From: Shewanella mangrovi | Lineage (GTDB): Bacteria > Pseudomonadota > Gammaproteobacteria > Enterobacterales > Shewanellaceae | Direction: 5' to 3' | DNA length: 64,000 bases | Assembly (NCBI RefSeq): GCF_000753795.1 | Contig: NZ_JPEO01000003.1 | Span: 310,001-374,000 of the forward strand | Part shown: one piece after another, positions 45,890 to 54,489 of the stretch | Layout of the letters: the number at the start of each line of letters is the position of its first letter | Position numbering within the stretch: the first letter of the stretch is position 1 | Notes under the pieces: generated by a model | What the model saw: only the letters and a program-made list of their open reading frames with translations | Told to the model about the DNA's origin: nothing | Database searches by the model: none | Made by a program: the position numbers and the translations under genes

Positions 45890-46312
45890 TTATTCTTGAG
45901 TGAGTTGGCACTCATGATATTCGTCTGAGCGGATCACGGGTTGCCAGTAGCTTTGATCATTACCGCGATACTGTTTATCCACATTAAACTGCGCCATCAA
46001 TTGATAACGGGTATTGGCGGCAACGTCGACGGTAATTACTTTGGGAACGCGCGCAGCTAAGCGCACTTGTAAAGTTTGATCATCGATAAGTTCGGAGACG
46101 GTAAAGGTATGCTGACCAACAGCTAAAGGATAGTTTGGCTTTGAAATGACGGGCTTGCCGTCAACATCGGTAACAACAAGCGGAAAATAGTGATTTTCTA
46201 GCTCAGCCGTCAGATAAGTACTAACGACGCCGCAAGCATTGCTATCTTCCGGCGCCGAAGCACATGATGACAGCAATGCTGCGCTAGCAATGAAGATTAA
46301 GACACGTTTCAA
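45890..46312 (-). CDS. Small lipoprotein of unknown function, coupled to gshA
   Basis: This 140-residue protein has a lipoprotein signal (MKRVLIFIASAALLSSC, Cys at residue 17). The mature part is beta-rich with an AGxxx-like barrel or Ig pattern (SKPNYPLAVGQHTFTVSELI, then KVITVDVAANTRYQLMAQFN). The start is TTG 46312, overlapping the gshA stop (TTGA), so it is translationally coupled to gshA. I do not recognise a named function; sequence alone does not tie it to glutathione. Confidence 0.8.
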   Translation of the reverse strand: MKRVLIFIASAALLSSCASAPEDSNACGVVSTYLTAELENHYFPLVVTDVDGKPVISKPNYPLAVGQHTFTVSELIDDQTLQVRLAARVPKVITVDVAANTRYQLMAQFNVDKQYRGNDQSYWQPVIRSDEYHECQLTQE

Positions 46313-47898
46313 TGGACTGGCTCATCAACCTTGGTATCTGCTCGGAAATATTCCGCCAGAAATTGCTCAAAGTCCAGTTTGTCGTCCTGCTCCATCTGAT
46401 TTTGCTGCGCTATCGACGCCGCAGCTTCTGCTTCAAATGAAGCCACAGAGGCACTCGACAACGGATAATCCACCAACTGACGATGATATTTTTCGGCCAG
46501 TTGTCTTACCCAAGTACCATGATCGAGCCCGGAATTTTCCAGTGTCTGCCAGATACGTCCTGAAAGCGTCATCTCAGGATTTTCAACCGCCTGATACCAG
46601 TCATCTAACGTGTGCTGATACAACTTGTCTTCACCGTCAATCAAGGCTGCAATACGGCTTAGATCGGCAAACAGCTCTTTGAGCCATTGTTGCAGTGATA
46701 TCGCCTTGTCTGAACGCGTCAACATTAAGCCCGGTTTACGCCCTTCTAAGACGACAGCCTTAAGATTGGCGGCAATCTCTTTCTCTCCCAAGGCATCAAC
46801 TTTGGCAGATGGCTGCATCAGACAATACAGCAGGAACAAGTCCAAAAAGCGCACCTGCGCCGCATCAATCCCGACAGGACTAAATGGGTTTACGTCCAGT
46901 GCGCGCACCTCAATATACTGCACACCGGCACGGCTCAACGCTTCCGAAGGCTTTTCACCACGGCGCGTTACACGCTTGGCACGAATGGGCGCGTAGAATT
47001 CGTTTTCAATCTGCAGAATATTGGCATTCAACTGACGATATTCACCATCAACCTTCACCCCAATATCGGCAAACTTCTTCGATGGCATCTTGATAGCCGC
47101 TTTTATCCCTTCGAGATACTCTTGCAGCGAGTTATAGCTAATGGATAGCTTCTCTTGCTCTTTGTTGGTGTAGCCCAAATCACTCATGCGCAACGAGGTT
47201 GACCATGGCAGATACAGGGTTCCGCTGCTATGCGTCAAAAACTGCAGCTCAGTTTGCTGATCTTTGATAAATGAGCGACATATCGCGGGTGAAGCACCAA
47301 ACAGATAAGGCAATACCCATACCAAACGACGATAATTGCGGATAAGGCCAAAATAGTGCTCAGAAATAAAGTCACACAGACTGGTTTGCTTATCGCTATG
47401 CTGATACAGAGTTTGCCACAATGAGTCCGACACGGAGAAATTGAAATGCACGCCAGCAATAATCTGCATCAAGGCACCGTAACGATAGGTTAAGCCCTTG
47501 CGGTACAGACGTTTCATGATGCCGTTATTCGACGTACCATACCAAGAAATCGGGATCTGCTGTTCATCACCTACATAGCACGGCATGCTCACTGGCCATA
47601 GTTTCTCACCGTCAAGATGTTGCACTGCATAGGCATGAGTTTCTGTCAGCCCAGTCAGCATCTGCTCCACATCGGTATAAACCGGCGTGATAAATTCCAT
47701 CAGCGATTCGCTGTAATCGGTGGTGATACGAGAATGGGTCAACGCTGCGCCTAAAATGGCTGGATGTGGTGTTAATGCCAGCTCATTGTCGGCATTAATC
47801 CGTAACGCCTCTCTTTCAATCCCTCGCTGCATCGTGCGCAACGCCTCACGGCTTTCCTCGTCAGCGAAGATTGCCAGAGTCTCATCAAATGACTTCAA
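46309..47898 (-). CDS. gshA: Glutamate-cysteine ligase GshA
   Basis: GshA makes gamma-glutamylcysteine, the first step of glutathione synthesis. The 529-residue product matches the enterobacterial-type family: LRTMQRGIEREALRIN (about residues 20-35), THSRITTDYSESLMEFITPV, MPCYVGDEQQIPISWYGTSNNG, and YIEVRALDVNPFSPVGID. The start is TTG 47898, which gives the expected MKSFDETL-like N-terminus. The upstream 190 bp contains no other gene. It supplies glutathione that gss may use with spermidine. Confidence 0.96.
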   Translation of the reverse strand: MKSFDETLAIFADEESREALRTMQRGIEREALRINADNELALTPHPAILGAALTHSRITTDYSESLMEFITPVYTDVEQMLTGLTETHAYAVQHLDGEKLWPVSMPCYVGDEQQIPISWYGTSNNGIMKRLYRKGLTYRYGALMQIIAGVHFNFSVSDSLWQTLYQHSDKQTSLCDFISEHYFGLIRNYRRLVWVLPYLFGASPAICRSFIKDQQTELQFLTHSSGTLYLPWSTSLRMSDLGYTNKEQEKLSISYNSLQEYLEGIKAAIKMPSKKFADIGVKVDGEYRQLNANILQIENEFYAPIRAKRVTRRGEKPSEALSRAGVQYIEVRALDVNPFSPVGIDAAQVRFLDLFLLYCLMQPSAKVDALGEKEIAANLKAVVLEGRKPGLMLTRSDKAISLQQWLKELFADLSRIAALIDGEDKLYQHTLDDWYQAVENPEMTLSGRIWQTLENSGLDHGTWVRQLAEKYHRQLVDYPLSSASVASFEAEAAASIAQQNQMEQDDKLDFEQFLAEYFRADTKVDEPVH

Positions 47899-48008
47899 AT
47901 TATTGATCTCTGTTGTAGGACTGACTGTCGCTACCTTAACTTATGTCTGAGTATTTTTGTCAACTACTGCGTTAAGTCAAGCGGTTTTGTCAGTGTGTGA
48001 AAACGACA

Positions 48009-48036
48009 AGGTGACAGCATAATAACTGTCACCTTT
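48009..48036 (-). terminator. Terminator after the M16 peptidase gene
   Basis: A perfect 10-bp stem (AAGGTGACAG / CTGTCACCTT, 8-nt loop) lies 54 bp past the stop of the M16 gene. The tail on the minus strand is mixed (GTCGTTTTC). Confidence 0.65.
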
Positions 48037-48089
48037 TACACATCAGATCCTATGGGTCCTTTTCCCCATTATGGGGACGATTTTGGCTA

Positions 48090-50960
48090 TTACAAGTTCA
48101 TGTCGACGACTTTATAACCAAGAACTTCCAGACCCGGTTTAATCTTAGCTTTATCCCCGACGATCAGTACATCCATAGAATGAGGATCTAAGTATTTGGC
48201 TGCAATAGCATTTAACTCTGTAGCAGACACATTGTTGACTAACTCATCCTGCTTCTCGATATAGTCGTACGGCAGACGGTATTTTTGGATTTCTCGAATA
48301 AAACCTGCTTTTTTATACGGGGTTTCATAATCCATCGCCTTGCCTTGGCTAATAGATGAACGCATAAAGGCAAGTTCGTCGGCGGTCATGCCCGACTTGT
48401 GGAACTGGGTAATTTCCTTCATAAATTCAGCCAAGGCTTTATCTGTCACATCGGCTCGGACATTGCCCATCGCCGCAAAATAGCCGTACTCAGTGCCGCC
48501 AACAAAGGCAGAACGGGCGCCATAGGTATAACCTTTATCTTCGCGCAGATTCAGATTAATACGGCTATTAAAGGCACCGCCTAAGGGATAATTCGCCAAG
48601 TTAGCTTTAAAATAGTCGCCAGTGGCATCAAATGGCATCGTGCGTTTACCAATCAAAATGACCGACTGCGCTGCGTCAGGTTTATCAATGAGGTAGACGG
48701 TGTCACCTTTAATGGTCGGCAGTTGATTCTGAGTTGGCAATGGCGTGGCCGCGCCAGTCAATCTAGCTAACGGCGCGAGCTTAGTTAACAACTGCTGCTG
48801 TGGCAAATCGGATACCGCGACCACCTGTGCATTACCCGCAGTGTATTGCTGCAGATAAAACTGCTTAACATCATCTAAGGTCAATTTAGATAAAGTATCT
48901 AAGGTGCCATCGCTACTAACGCCGATGCTTACCTTGTCACCAAACAGCAACTTAGCAAAGCCTTTACGCGACATGTATTCTGGATCTGAACTCAGATGCT
49001 GCAGCGTTTGTAACGATTGCTGTTTATTGCGATTGAAGTCAGCGGCGACAAAACCGGGCTCAAGTAATTTCTCTTGTACCAACGCCATGGTTTTATCTAG
49101 GTTTTCGGTCAGAGTAGAAATACGTAAGCTGCTCTGATATTTGTCAGCACTAAACTCTATCGTCGCCCCCAGCAGCTCTAAAGCTTGGGTTAGCGCTTCT
49201 GCTGAGTGGCGTTGTGTCGATTCATTCAGAACATCTGCGGTTAACTCTGCCAAGCCAGACTTGGCAATGGGTTCTATCCGGTGGCCGCCATTAAAGTACA
49301 CCATAATATCAGTGGTCGGCGTTTCGGTACTTTGAGTTCCCATCACCTCAATATTGTTAGCCAGTTTGCTATTCCACAAGCTTGGCACATGCAGAGATAC
49401 CGCCCCGGCTACTGGAGGCATCACAGTGCGGTCAAACTGACTCTTAGGCGCCGCGGTCGTGTTAGCCGTTAATCCTTCAACAGCGCGATCAGCCACTTTA
49501 GGCGATGTCGGCGCGTAATTATCAGGTGCCGCAATCAATGCATTACCGCCTTTAGGTACAACACTCATCACCACACTTGGCTTATTTTTGAGGTATTTTT
49601 CGTACACGCGCATCACATCGGCTTTGGTGACAGCGTTATAACGCGCCAAATCGGCAGAGATACCATTCGGATCGCCATTAAACGTCTCGTATGATGCCAA
49701 GCGACTCACTTTGCCAAACACGCTTTGCAGTGAAAAAATATTATCGGAACGAAATTGTGCCTTGGCTTTTTGCAGATCTTCATCAGTAACACCACGAGTT
49801 TCAAATTCCGCTATCGATTCGCGGATTTTCGCTTCAAGTGGCGCAAGCGCAGCACCTTTGGCGGGATTAGCGAGTGCGTACACCGTTAGCTTACAGGCCA
49901 GTTCAGAACATGGGTGGTTCATAGCTGCCTGCACGGCATAGCCATTTTTCACTAAGTTTTTATAAATAATCGAGGTTTTACCCCCACCTAAGATACTGGC
50001 CAGCAGATCGAGGGCGGGTTCATCAGCATGATTGGCATAAACCGTTGGGAAACCAATCTGCAGCAAGGGTAAGTGGACATTATCTTCCATTGAGATATAA
50101 CGTGTTTTGTCCAAACTGACTAACGGCTTTGCCAACGGTTTTACTTCGGGGCCGCGCGGAATATCTGCAAAATATTTGCTCACCCATGCCAGTGTTTGGG
50201 CTTCATCGATGTCGCCACCAATCGTCAAAGTGGCGTTATTCGGTCCATACCAGCGGCGAAAGAAATCTTTTACATCTTGGGTGGTGGCACGATCTAAATC
50301 TGCTGGCCAACCAATCACCGGCCAAGAGTACGGATGACCTTCAGGATAAAATGCTTGGTTAAATAGCTCGTCTAAGCGGCCATAAGGGCGATTGTCTACG
50401 CGCTGAGCGCGTTCGTTTTTCACCGTTTCCCTTTGCACCTCAAACTTCTTGTCAGTTAATGCGGGCAACAAGAATCCCATACGATCAGACTCCAGCCACA
50501 ACATTTTTTCGAGCTGGTTGCTGGGCACAGACTCATAGTAGTTAGTACGGTCGGTATTGGTCGTCCCGTTCATACTGCCACCAGCCTCAGTAACCACTTT
50601 AATATGTTGTTCATCGGCAACATGCTGCGAGCCTTGGAACATCATATGTTCAAACAGGTGGGCAAAGCCGGTGCGACCATAATGTTCGCGATCAGAACCA
50701 ACATGGTAAGTCACGTTAACCGTCACCAAAGGATCGGAATGGTCCTGATGCAGTACTACGGTTAAGCCATTCGCCAATTGGTATTTCTTGAATGGAATAC
50801 CGATTTCACCCGCTTTGGGCGCGTACGACTCAACTAAGCTCACCCCCGCAGGTAACTTAGTTGCGGCAACCTTAGTTGCTTGAGCCTGCACAGCAGTGGT
50901 GTCGGCGGAACATCCGGCCAGTGCTGATGCAACGGCTACCGCCAATAACCATTTTTTCAT
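48090..50960 (-). CDS. M16-family zinc peptidase lipoprotein, tandem halves
   Basis: This 956-residue protein has a lipoprotein signal (MKKWLLAVAVASALAGC, Cys 17). The N-terminal half carries the inverted zinc motif in FAHLFEHMMFQG (HxxEH, about residues 104-108), with a downstream glutamate in the FEVQRETVKNE region. The C-terminal half (from about 545) has the same fold type but no HxxEH, as in fused M16B pairs where one half is inactive. It is probably a periplasm-facing oligopeptide-degrading enzyme. AAGGAG precedes ATG 50960. Confidence 0.93.
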   Translation of the reverse strand: MKKWLLAVAVASALAGCSADTTAVQAQATKVAATKLPAGVSLVESYAPKAGEIGIPFKKYQLANGLTVVLHQDHSDPLVTVNVTYHVGSDREHYGRTGFAHLFEHMMFQGSQHVADEQHIKVVTEAGGSMNGTTNTDRTNYYESVPSNQLEKMLWLESDRMGFLLPALTDKKFEVQRETVKNERAQRVDNRPYGRLDELFNQAFYPEGHPYSWPVIGWPADLDRATTQDVKDFFRRWYGPNNATLTIGGDIDEAQTLAWVSKYFADIPRGPEVKPLAKPLVSLDKTRYISMEDNVHLPLLQIGFPTVYANHADEPALDLLASILGGGKTSIIYKNLVKNGYAVQAAMNHPCSELACKLTVYALANPAKGAALAPLEAKIRESIAEFETRGVTDEDLQKAKAQFRSDNIFSLQSVFGKVSRLASYETFNGDPNGISADLARYNAVTKADVMRVYEKYLKNKPSVVMSVVPKGGNALIAAPDNYAPTSPKVADRAVEGLTANTTAAPKSQFDRTVMPPVAGAVSLHVPSLWNSKLANNIEVMGTQSTETPTTDIMVYFNGGHRIEPIAKSGLAELTADVLNESTQRHSAEALTQALELLGATIEFSADKYQSSLRISTLTENLDKTMALVQEKLLEPGFVAADFNRNKQQSLQTLQHLSSDPEYMSRKGFAKLLFGDKVSIGVSSDGTLDTLSKLTLDDVKQFYLQQYTAGNAQVVAVSDLPQQQLLTKLAPLARLTGAATPLPTQNQLPTIKGDTVYLIDKPDAAQSVILIGKRTMPFDATGDYFKANLANYPLGGAFNSRINLNLREDKGYTYGARSAFVGGTEYGYFAAMGNVRADVTDKALAEFMKEITQFHKSGMTADELAFMRSSISQGKAMDYETPYKKAGFIREIQKYRLPYDYIEKQDELVNNVSATELNAIAAKYLDPHSMDVLIVGDKAKIKPGLEVLGYKVVDMNL

Positions 50961-51388
50961 TCGTTACTCCTTCAACTATATCGATGAGGCAAATAGGAAA
51001 ACTTTAAGAGTACCAGAATATCGCCGAAGGCATATGCTGCGTTCAGGTTAAACCTTGTTAATCATGAAAATAGCGATGTGTTAGCGCGACTTGTTGTTGC
51101 AACAGTCTGATGCTTACATTGGCAATTACATCACGAGGATCGCAATCGCAGCCTAAGTGTTTAGAAATAAAATACCTAACAAAGCTTCACAAACCGTTTT
51201 GTGGCGCAATTCACACCACATTGCGCTTTAAAAACATGAAAACGATCTCTAATATTGCAATAAGCTATAAGAAAACGATTTATCCGATTAAAACAGTCAG
51301 GATTAAAATTGTCCCCCTAGCATCACTCAACCCGTCATTCGGGTTATAACGATAACAATGCAGAGCTGTATTCTGCTTGGGAAAAAAC
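50961..51388. other. 428-bp intergenic region, no gene seen
   Basis: It carries the divergent promoters of the M16 and DAACS genes. A small hairpin AACCCG / CGGGTT (51329-51345) lies 44 bp before the symporter start, in its likely leader. AT-rich stretches occupy 51220-51310. No clear reading frame or RNA gene was found. Confidence 0.4.
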
Positions 51389-52645
51389 ATGATTTGGCAA
51401 ACAATCAATAAAATCCCCTTTTGGCAAAAAGTTGTCACCGGCTTTGTGCTCGGTGTGTTGGTCGGCGTTATTTTTGGCCAGCAAGCCACTGTAGTAAAAC
51501 CGCTTGGCGATCTGTTTATTTATGCAATCAAAATGTTGGTTGCGCCTTTGGTGTTTTGCGCCATTGTCACCAGCGTTACCGCAATGTCAGGTGACGGCGT
51601 CAATCTCAAACGTCTGAGCGTCAAAACCCTTGGCATGTTCATGCTCACCGGTTTTCTTGCGTCATTGATCGGCTTAGCAGTGGGTTCCGCCATCGATATG
51701 GGCGGCAATATGCAACTCGCTGCGACCGAAGTACGAGATCGTAATATCCCCGGCTTTGCACAAGTATTGCTAGATATGATCCCAGTAAATCCATTTGCCT
51801 CGCTGGCCAATGGTAACGTACTACAAATTATCGTATTTGCAGCGCTGGTTGGTATTGCAATCAACAGCGTAGGCGAAAAAGCCGAGCCGCTAAAAAAAGT
51901 TATTAACGCAGGTGCAGAGGTAATGTTTCAATTGACACGCATCGTGCTGAAACTCACCCCTATTGGAGTATTCGGCTTAATGGCATGTGTGGTCGGTGAA
52001 TACGGTATTGAAAGCCTCAAACACCTCGCATGGTTTATTTTGGCCATCTATATTGGCGTGATCATTCATGTGCTGTTTGTATATGGCGGCATGCTCAAGT
52101 TTGTTGCTAAGGTCAATCTGGGACAATTTTTCCGTAAAGCAATGCCAGCGCAAATCGTGGCATTCACCACATCATCCTCTTATGGCACGCTGCCGGTTAC
52201 TACTCGTTGTGCGCAGGATATGGGTGTTTCTGAACGTTACTCAGCCTTCGTGTTGCCGTTAGGCGCCACAATGAATATGGATGGCTGTGGCGGCATTTAT
52301 CCAGCTATCGCATCTATTTTTATTGCTCAGATCTATGGCATTCCACTCGACTTAACCGATTATGTGATGATTGCACTTACCGCAACTGTCGCCTCTGTTG
52401 GTACTGCAGGCGTGCCGGGCAGTGCCATGGTGATGCTTACCGTCACCCTGAGCGCTATTGGCCTGCCGCTAGAAGGAATTGGCTTTATTGCGGCGATTGA
52501 CCGAGTAATCGATATGGCACGGACCTGTACCAATATTACCGGTGACATGATGACGGCCGTTGTGGTGGGTAAATCAGAAGGTGAATTTGACGAACAGCAA
52601 TTTTATGCTGACACCTCAGAAACACAGAGCAATGCGACCGCATAA
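51389..52645 (+). CDS. Dicarboxylate/amino-acid:cation symporter (DAACS family)
   Basis: This inner-membrane Na+ or H+ coupled carrier of 418 residues has eight membrane helices and two re-entrant loops. The family signatures are the TSSSYGTLPVTTRCAQ hairpin (about residues 262-277) and GATMNMDGCGGIYPAIASIF (about 293-312), with the later VGTAGVPGSAMVML. The NMDG(T) motif is present with C in place of T. The likely substrate is glutamate, aspartate or another dicarboxylate; it cannot be fixed from sequence. ATG 51389 is chosen over TTG 51377. Confidence 0.93.
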   Translation: MIWQTINKIPFWQKVVTGFVLGVLVGVIFGQQATVVKPLGDLFIYAIKMLVAPLVFCAIVTSVTAMSGDGVNLKRLSVKTLGMFMLTGFLASLIGLAVGSAIDMGGNMQLAATEVRDRNIPGFAQVLLDMIPVNPFASLANGNVLQIIVFAALVGIAINSVGEKAEPLKKVINAGAEVMFQLTRIVLKLTPIGVFGLMACVVGEYGIESLKHLAWFILAIYIGVIIHVLFVYGGMLKFVAKVNLGQFFRKAMPAQIVAFTTSSSYGTLPVTTRCAQDMGVSERYSAFVLPLGATMNMDGCGGIYPAIASIFIAQIYGIPLDLTDYVMIALTATVASVGTAGVPGSAMVMLTVTLSAIGLPLEGIGFIAAIDRVIDMARTCTNITGDMMTAVVVGKSEGEFDEQQFYADTSETQSNATA

Positions 52646-52667
52646 GCCCTAGCCCCCCTGTTAAAGT

Positions 52668-52693
52668 AAAAAAGGCCGCTATAGCGGCCTTTT
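52668..52693 (+). terminator. Terminator after the DAACS gene
   Basis: AAAAAGGCCGC / GCGGCCTTTTTT with a TATA loop lies 23 bp past the stop. Confidence 0.92.
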
Positions 52694-52752
52694 TTGTTGT
52701 TTAGCTAAATAATCACTATGATATCAAACAGGTTTATTTAACGACGACGATT

Positions 52753-52920
52753 ATGGGCCGCCTACTATTTGTTCCCATCATTTTATCATTGCTGTGGATT
52801 GCCTTTTTGCGCTTTTACGGTATTCCACTTGAGAAAGGTAAACAGGGTTTTATCTGGATCATCGGCGTTAGCTGCTTACTCATCGCCATGCTGTCAATCG
52901 CCCTATGGTTAACCCAATAG
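52753..52920 (+). CDS. Small membrane protein, 55 residues
   Basis: The frame from ATG 52753 encodes 55 residues with two hydrophobic helices (about 4-20, LLFVPIILSLLWIAFLRFY, and 33-53, GFIWIIGVSCLLIAMLSIALW) separated by a polar, charged turn (EKGKQG). Such two-helix composition with a Lys/Arg-bearing loop looks like a real small inner-membrane protein, not a chance frame. I do not recognise a family. No strong ribosome site is seen; it lies 60 bp after a terminator, so it needs its own promoter. Confidence 0.6.
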   Translation: MGRLLFVPIILSLLWIAFLRFYGIPLEKGKQGFIWIIGVSCLLIAMLSIALWLTQ

Positions 52921-53125
52921 TCTTAATCGCCCAAATCGCAGAAGTAATAACAAATGTTCTTTCAGCTCAATTAGGGGCAATAACACGCACTGGTTAACTA
53001 TGGAATAGCGCTAACAACATCAAAATACGATACGCCAACATTAACTCTCGCGGAATTAATAAGGGTAATAGACGATGAAGTTTGCTGCTTCTTTGGAAAA
53101 CACTAGGGGGAAACAAGAAAATAAA

Positions 53126-53217
53126 TGGCGGAGAAGGAGGGATTCGAACCCTCGATGGGAGATAAAGCCCATACTCCCTTAGCAGGGGAGCGCCTTCGGC
53201 CACTCGGCCACCTCTCC
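53126..53217 (-). tRNA. tRNA-Ser (GCU anticodon)
   Basis: 92 nt including CCA, with a long class-II variable arm. The anticodon loop on the minus strand is CTGCTAA (GCT), reading AGC/AGU serine codons. It is identical to the copy at 53636-53727 and is the last gene of the tRNA operon. Confidence 0.97.
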
Positions 53218-53222
53218 ACTAA

Positions 53223-53299
53223 TGGCGCGCATGGAAGGAGTCGAACCTCCGACCGCCTGGTTCGTAGCCAGGTACTCTATCCAGCTGAGCTACATGCGC
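53223..53299 (-). tRNA. tRNA-Arg (ACG anticodon), copy 4 in the operon
   Basis: 77 nt with encoded CCA; anticodon ACG (loop CTACGAA), normally read as ICG for CGU/CGC/CGA. It is identical in sequence to the other three copies in the cluster. Confidence 0.97.
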
Positions 53300-53324
53300 A
53301 TATCATCAGAAAAGTAAAATACAG

Positions 53325-53401
53325 TGGCGCGCATGGAAGGAGTCGAACCTCCGACCGCCTGGTTCGTAGCCAGGTACTCTATCCAGCTGAGCTACATGCG
53401 C
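53325..53401 (-). tRNA. tRNA-Arg (ACG anticodon), copy 3
   Basis: 77 nt with CCA, anticodon ACG, identical to its neighbours; the spacer to the next gene is 25 nt and differs from the other spacers. Confidence 0.97.
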
Positions 53402-53426
53402 ATCTCTGTACTTGAATATTTGAAAG

Positions 53427-53503
53427 TGGCGCGCATGGAAGGAGTCGAACCTCCGACCGCCTGGTTCGTAGCCAGGTACTCTATCCAGCTGAGCTACATG
53501 CGC
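53427..53503 (-). tRNA. tRNA-Arg (ACG anticodon), copy 2
   Basis: 77 nt with CCA, anticodon ACG, identical to its neighbours. Spacers to both sides are 25-31 nt and unrelated in sequence. Confidence 0.97.
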
Positions 53504-53534
53504 GTAACTGTTCAAATTATAGTGTTATTTTATA

Positions 53535-53611
53535 TGGCGCGCATGGAAGGAGTCGAACCTCCGACCGCCTGGTTCGTAGCCAGGTACTCTATCCAGCTGA
53601 GCTACATGCGC
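53535..53611 (-). tRNA. tRNA-Arg (ACG anticodon), copy 1
   Basis: 77 nt with CCA, anticodon ACG. It is the first arginine tRNA after the leading tRNA-Ser in transcription order. Confidence 0.97.
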
Positions 53612-53635
53612 GTCGTATATAAAACACTAAGAAAA

Positions 53636-53727
53636 TGGCGGAGAAGGAGGGATTCGAACCCTCGATGGGAGATAAAGCCCATACTCCCTTAGCAGGGGAG
53701 CGCCTTCGGCCACTCGGCCACCTCTCC
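53636..53727 (-). tRNA. tRNA-Ser (GCU anticodon), first gene of the operon
   Basis: 92 nt with CCA, class-II variable arm, anticodon GCT; identical to the copy at 53126-53217. E. coli has a similar serV-argVYZQ cluster next to csrA, so the arrangement is conserved, here with a second serine gene at the far end. Confidence 0.97.
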
Positions 53728-53744
53728 GTCGTTTCTTGGCGCAC

Positions 53745-53772
53745 ATATTACTGTTTGAAGAAAATAAGTCAA
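53745..53772 (-). promoter_or_regulatory. Promoter of the tRNA operon
   Basis: On the minus strand TTGACT, 16 bp, TAATAT, then a G+C-rich stretch (GTGCGCC) that resembles the discriminator of stringently controlled stable-RNA promoters. It ends 18 bp before the first tRNA-Ser. Confidence 0.75.
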
Positions 53773-53869
53773 ACGCTTTTTAGGAAAGGTAAAACAGTTT
53801 GCCCTGTTTTTAATCACATGCCTTTCAAGTGGTTGCATAACTGCACAATTCGCTTGAAATAACAGCAAA

Positions 53870-53906
53870 AATTAAAGCGCCAGTCGAGTTGACTGGCGCT
53901 TTAATT
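53870..53906 (-). terminator. Terminator after csrA
   Basis: A perfect 16-bp stem (AATTAAAGCGCCAGTC / GACTGGCGCTTTAATT, loop GAGTT) lies 28 bp past the csrA stop and separates it from the tRNA operon. Confidence 0.9.
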
Positions 53907-53934
53907 AATAAATCAATACGGCTATTCAGTACGA

Positions 53935-54132
53935 CTAGTAGTTGCCTTCATCTGAAGAGGAACCACTTTTCTCTGACTGAATTCGCTGATAAATCTCTTC
54001 GCGGTGTACAGACACTTCTTTTGGCGCATTAACCCCAATACGTACCTGATTTCCTTTTACTCCCAACACCGTCACTGTGACTTCGTCACCAATCATCAGT
54101 GTTTCGCCAACCCGACGAGTCAAAATCAGCAT
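53935..54132 (-). CDS. csrA: Carbon storage regulator CsrA
   Basis: CsrA is an RNA-binding dimer that represses or stabilises mRNAs at GGA motifs, tying metabolism, motility and biofilm growth. The 65-residue product begins [51 protein letters not shown], essentially the standard sequence with Arg44 in VHREE. It is a likely regulator of the flagellar and c-di-GMP genes of this window (inference). It lies between alaS and the tRNAs as in E. coli. Confidence 0.98.
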   Translation of the reverse strand: MLILTRRVGETLMIGDEVTVTVLGVKGNQVRIGVNAPKEVSVHREEIYQRIQSEKSGSSSDEGNY

Positions 54133-54489
54133 TAGATTGCTCCTCTATGTTTCCATATTCTGTATGCGGCGTTCTTTTCCGTCACCGCAGTTATTATAAA
54201 GTGAGCTTAGTACAAATTAATAGTAGTGAGTACTAAATCCCCAGTTTTTAGATCTTTTTTATAGTAAAACGATGAAATTTTTTAGCGAGAGACCGTCCTT
54301 TTCTCTCGATATTGACAGTTTTATTTCGCTGTTAAAGGCAAGCTAACATAAAAGCTAGGGTTACCCAAATTTATGGCGAATAGATCGGCGCTATATCTCG
54401 TAAAGTCCAACAGGCTTCTATACCAACAATATCTACAAAAAAGCCGACATATCATGTGTCGGCTTTTTGTTCTAACTCTTTATGAAGCG
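54133..54489. other. 357-bp intergenic region between alaS and csrA
   Basis: It contains the alaS terminator (54437-54468) and the csrA promoter region. A TATAAT on the minus strand at 54193-54198 could be a csrA -10 element, about 60 bp before the start, but the -35 (TTAATT) is poor. No gene is seen. Confidence 0.45.
54437..54468 (-). terminator. Terminator after alaS
   Basis: AAAAAGCCGACA / TGTCGGCTTTTT forms a perfect stem with a 7-nt loop, 22 bp past the stop; T-run on the minus strand. Confidence 0.88.

Noticed and set aside
53125-53692. Repetitive open frames over the tRNA genes (repeated MARMEGVEPPTAWFVAR-like peptides)
   Set aside because: These are translations of the complementary strand of tRNA-Arg and tRNA-Ser, a well-known annotation artefact.
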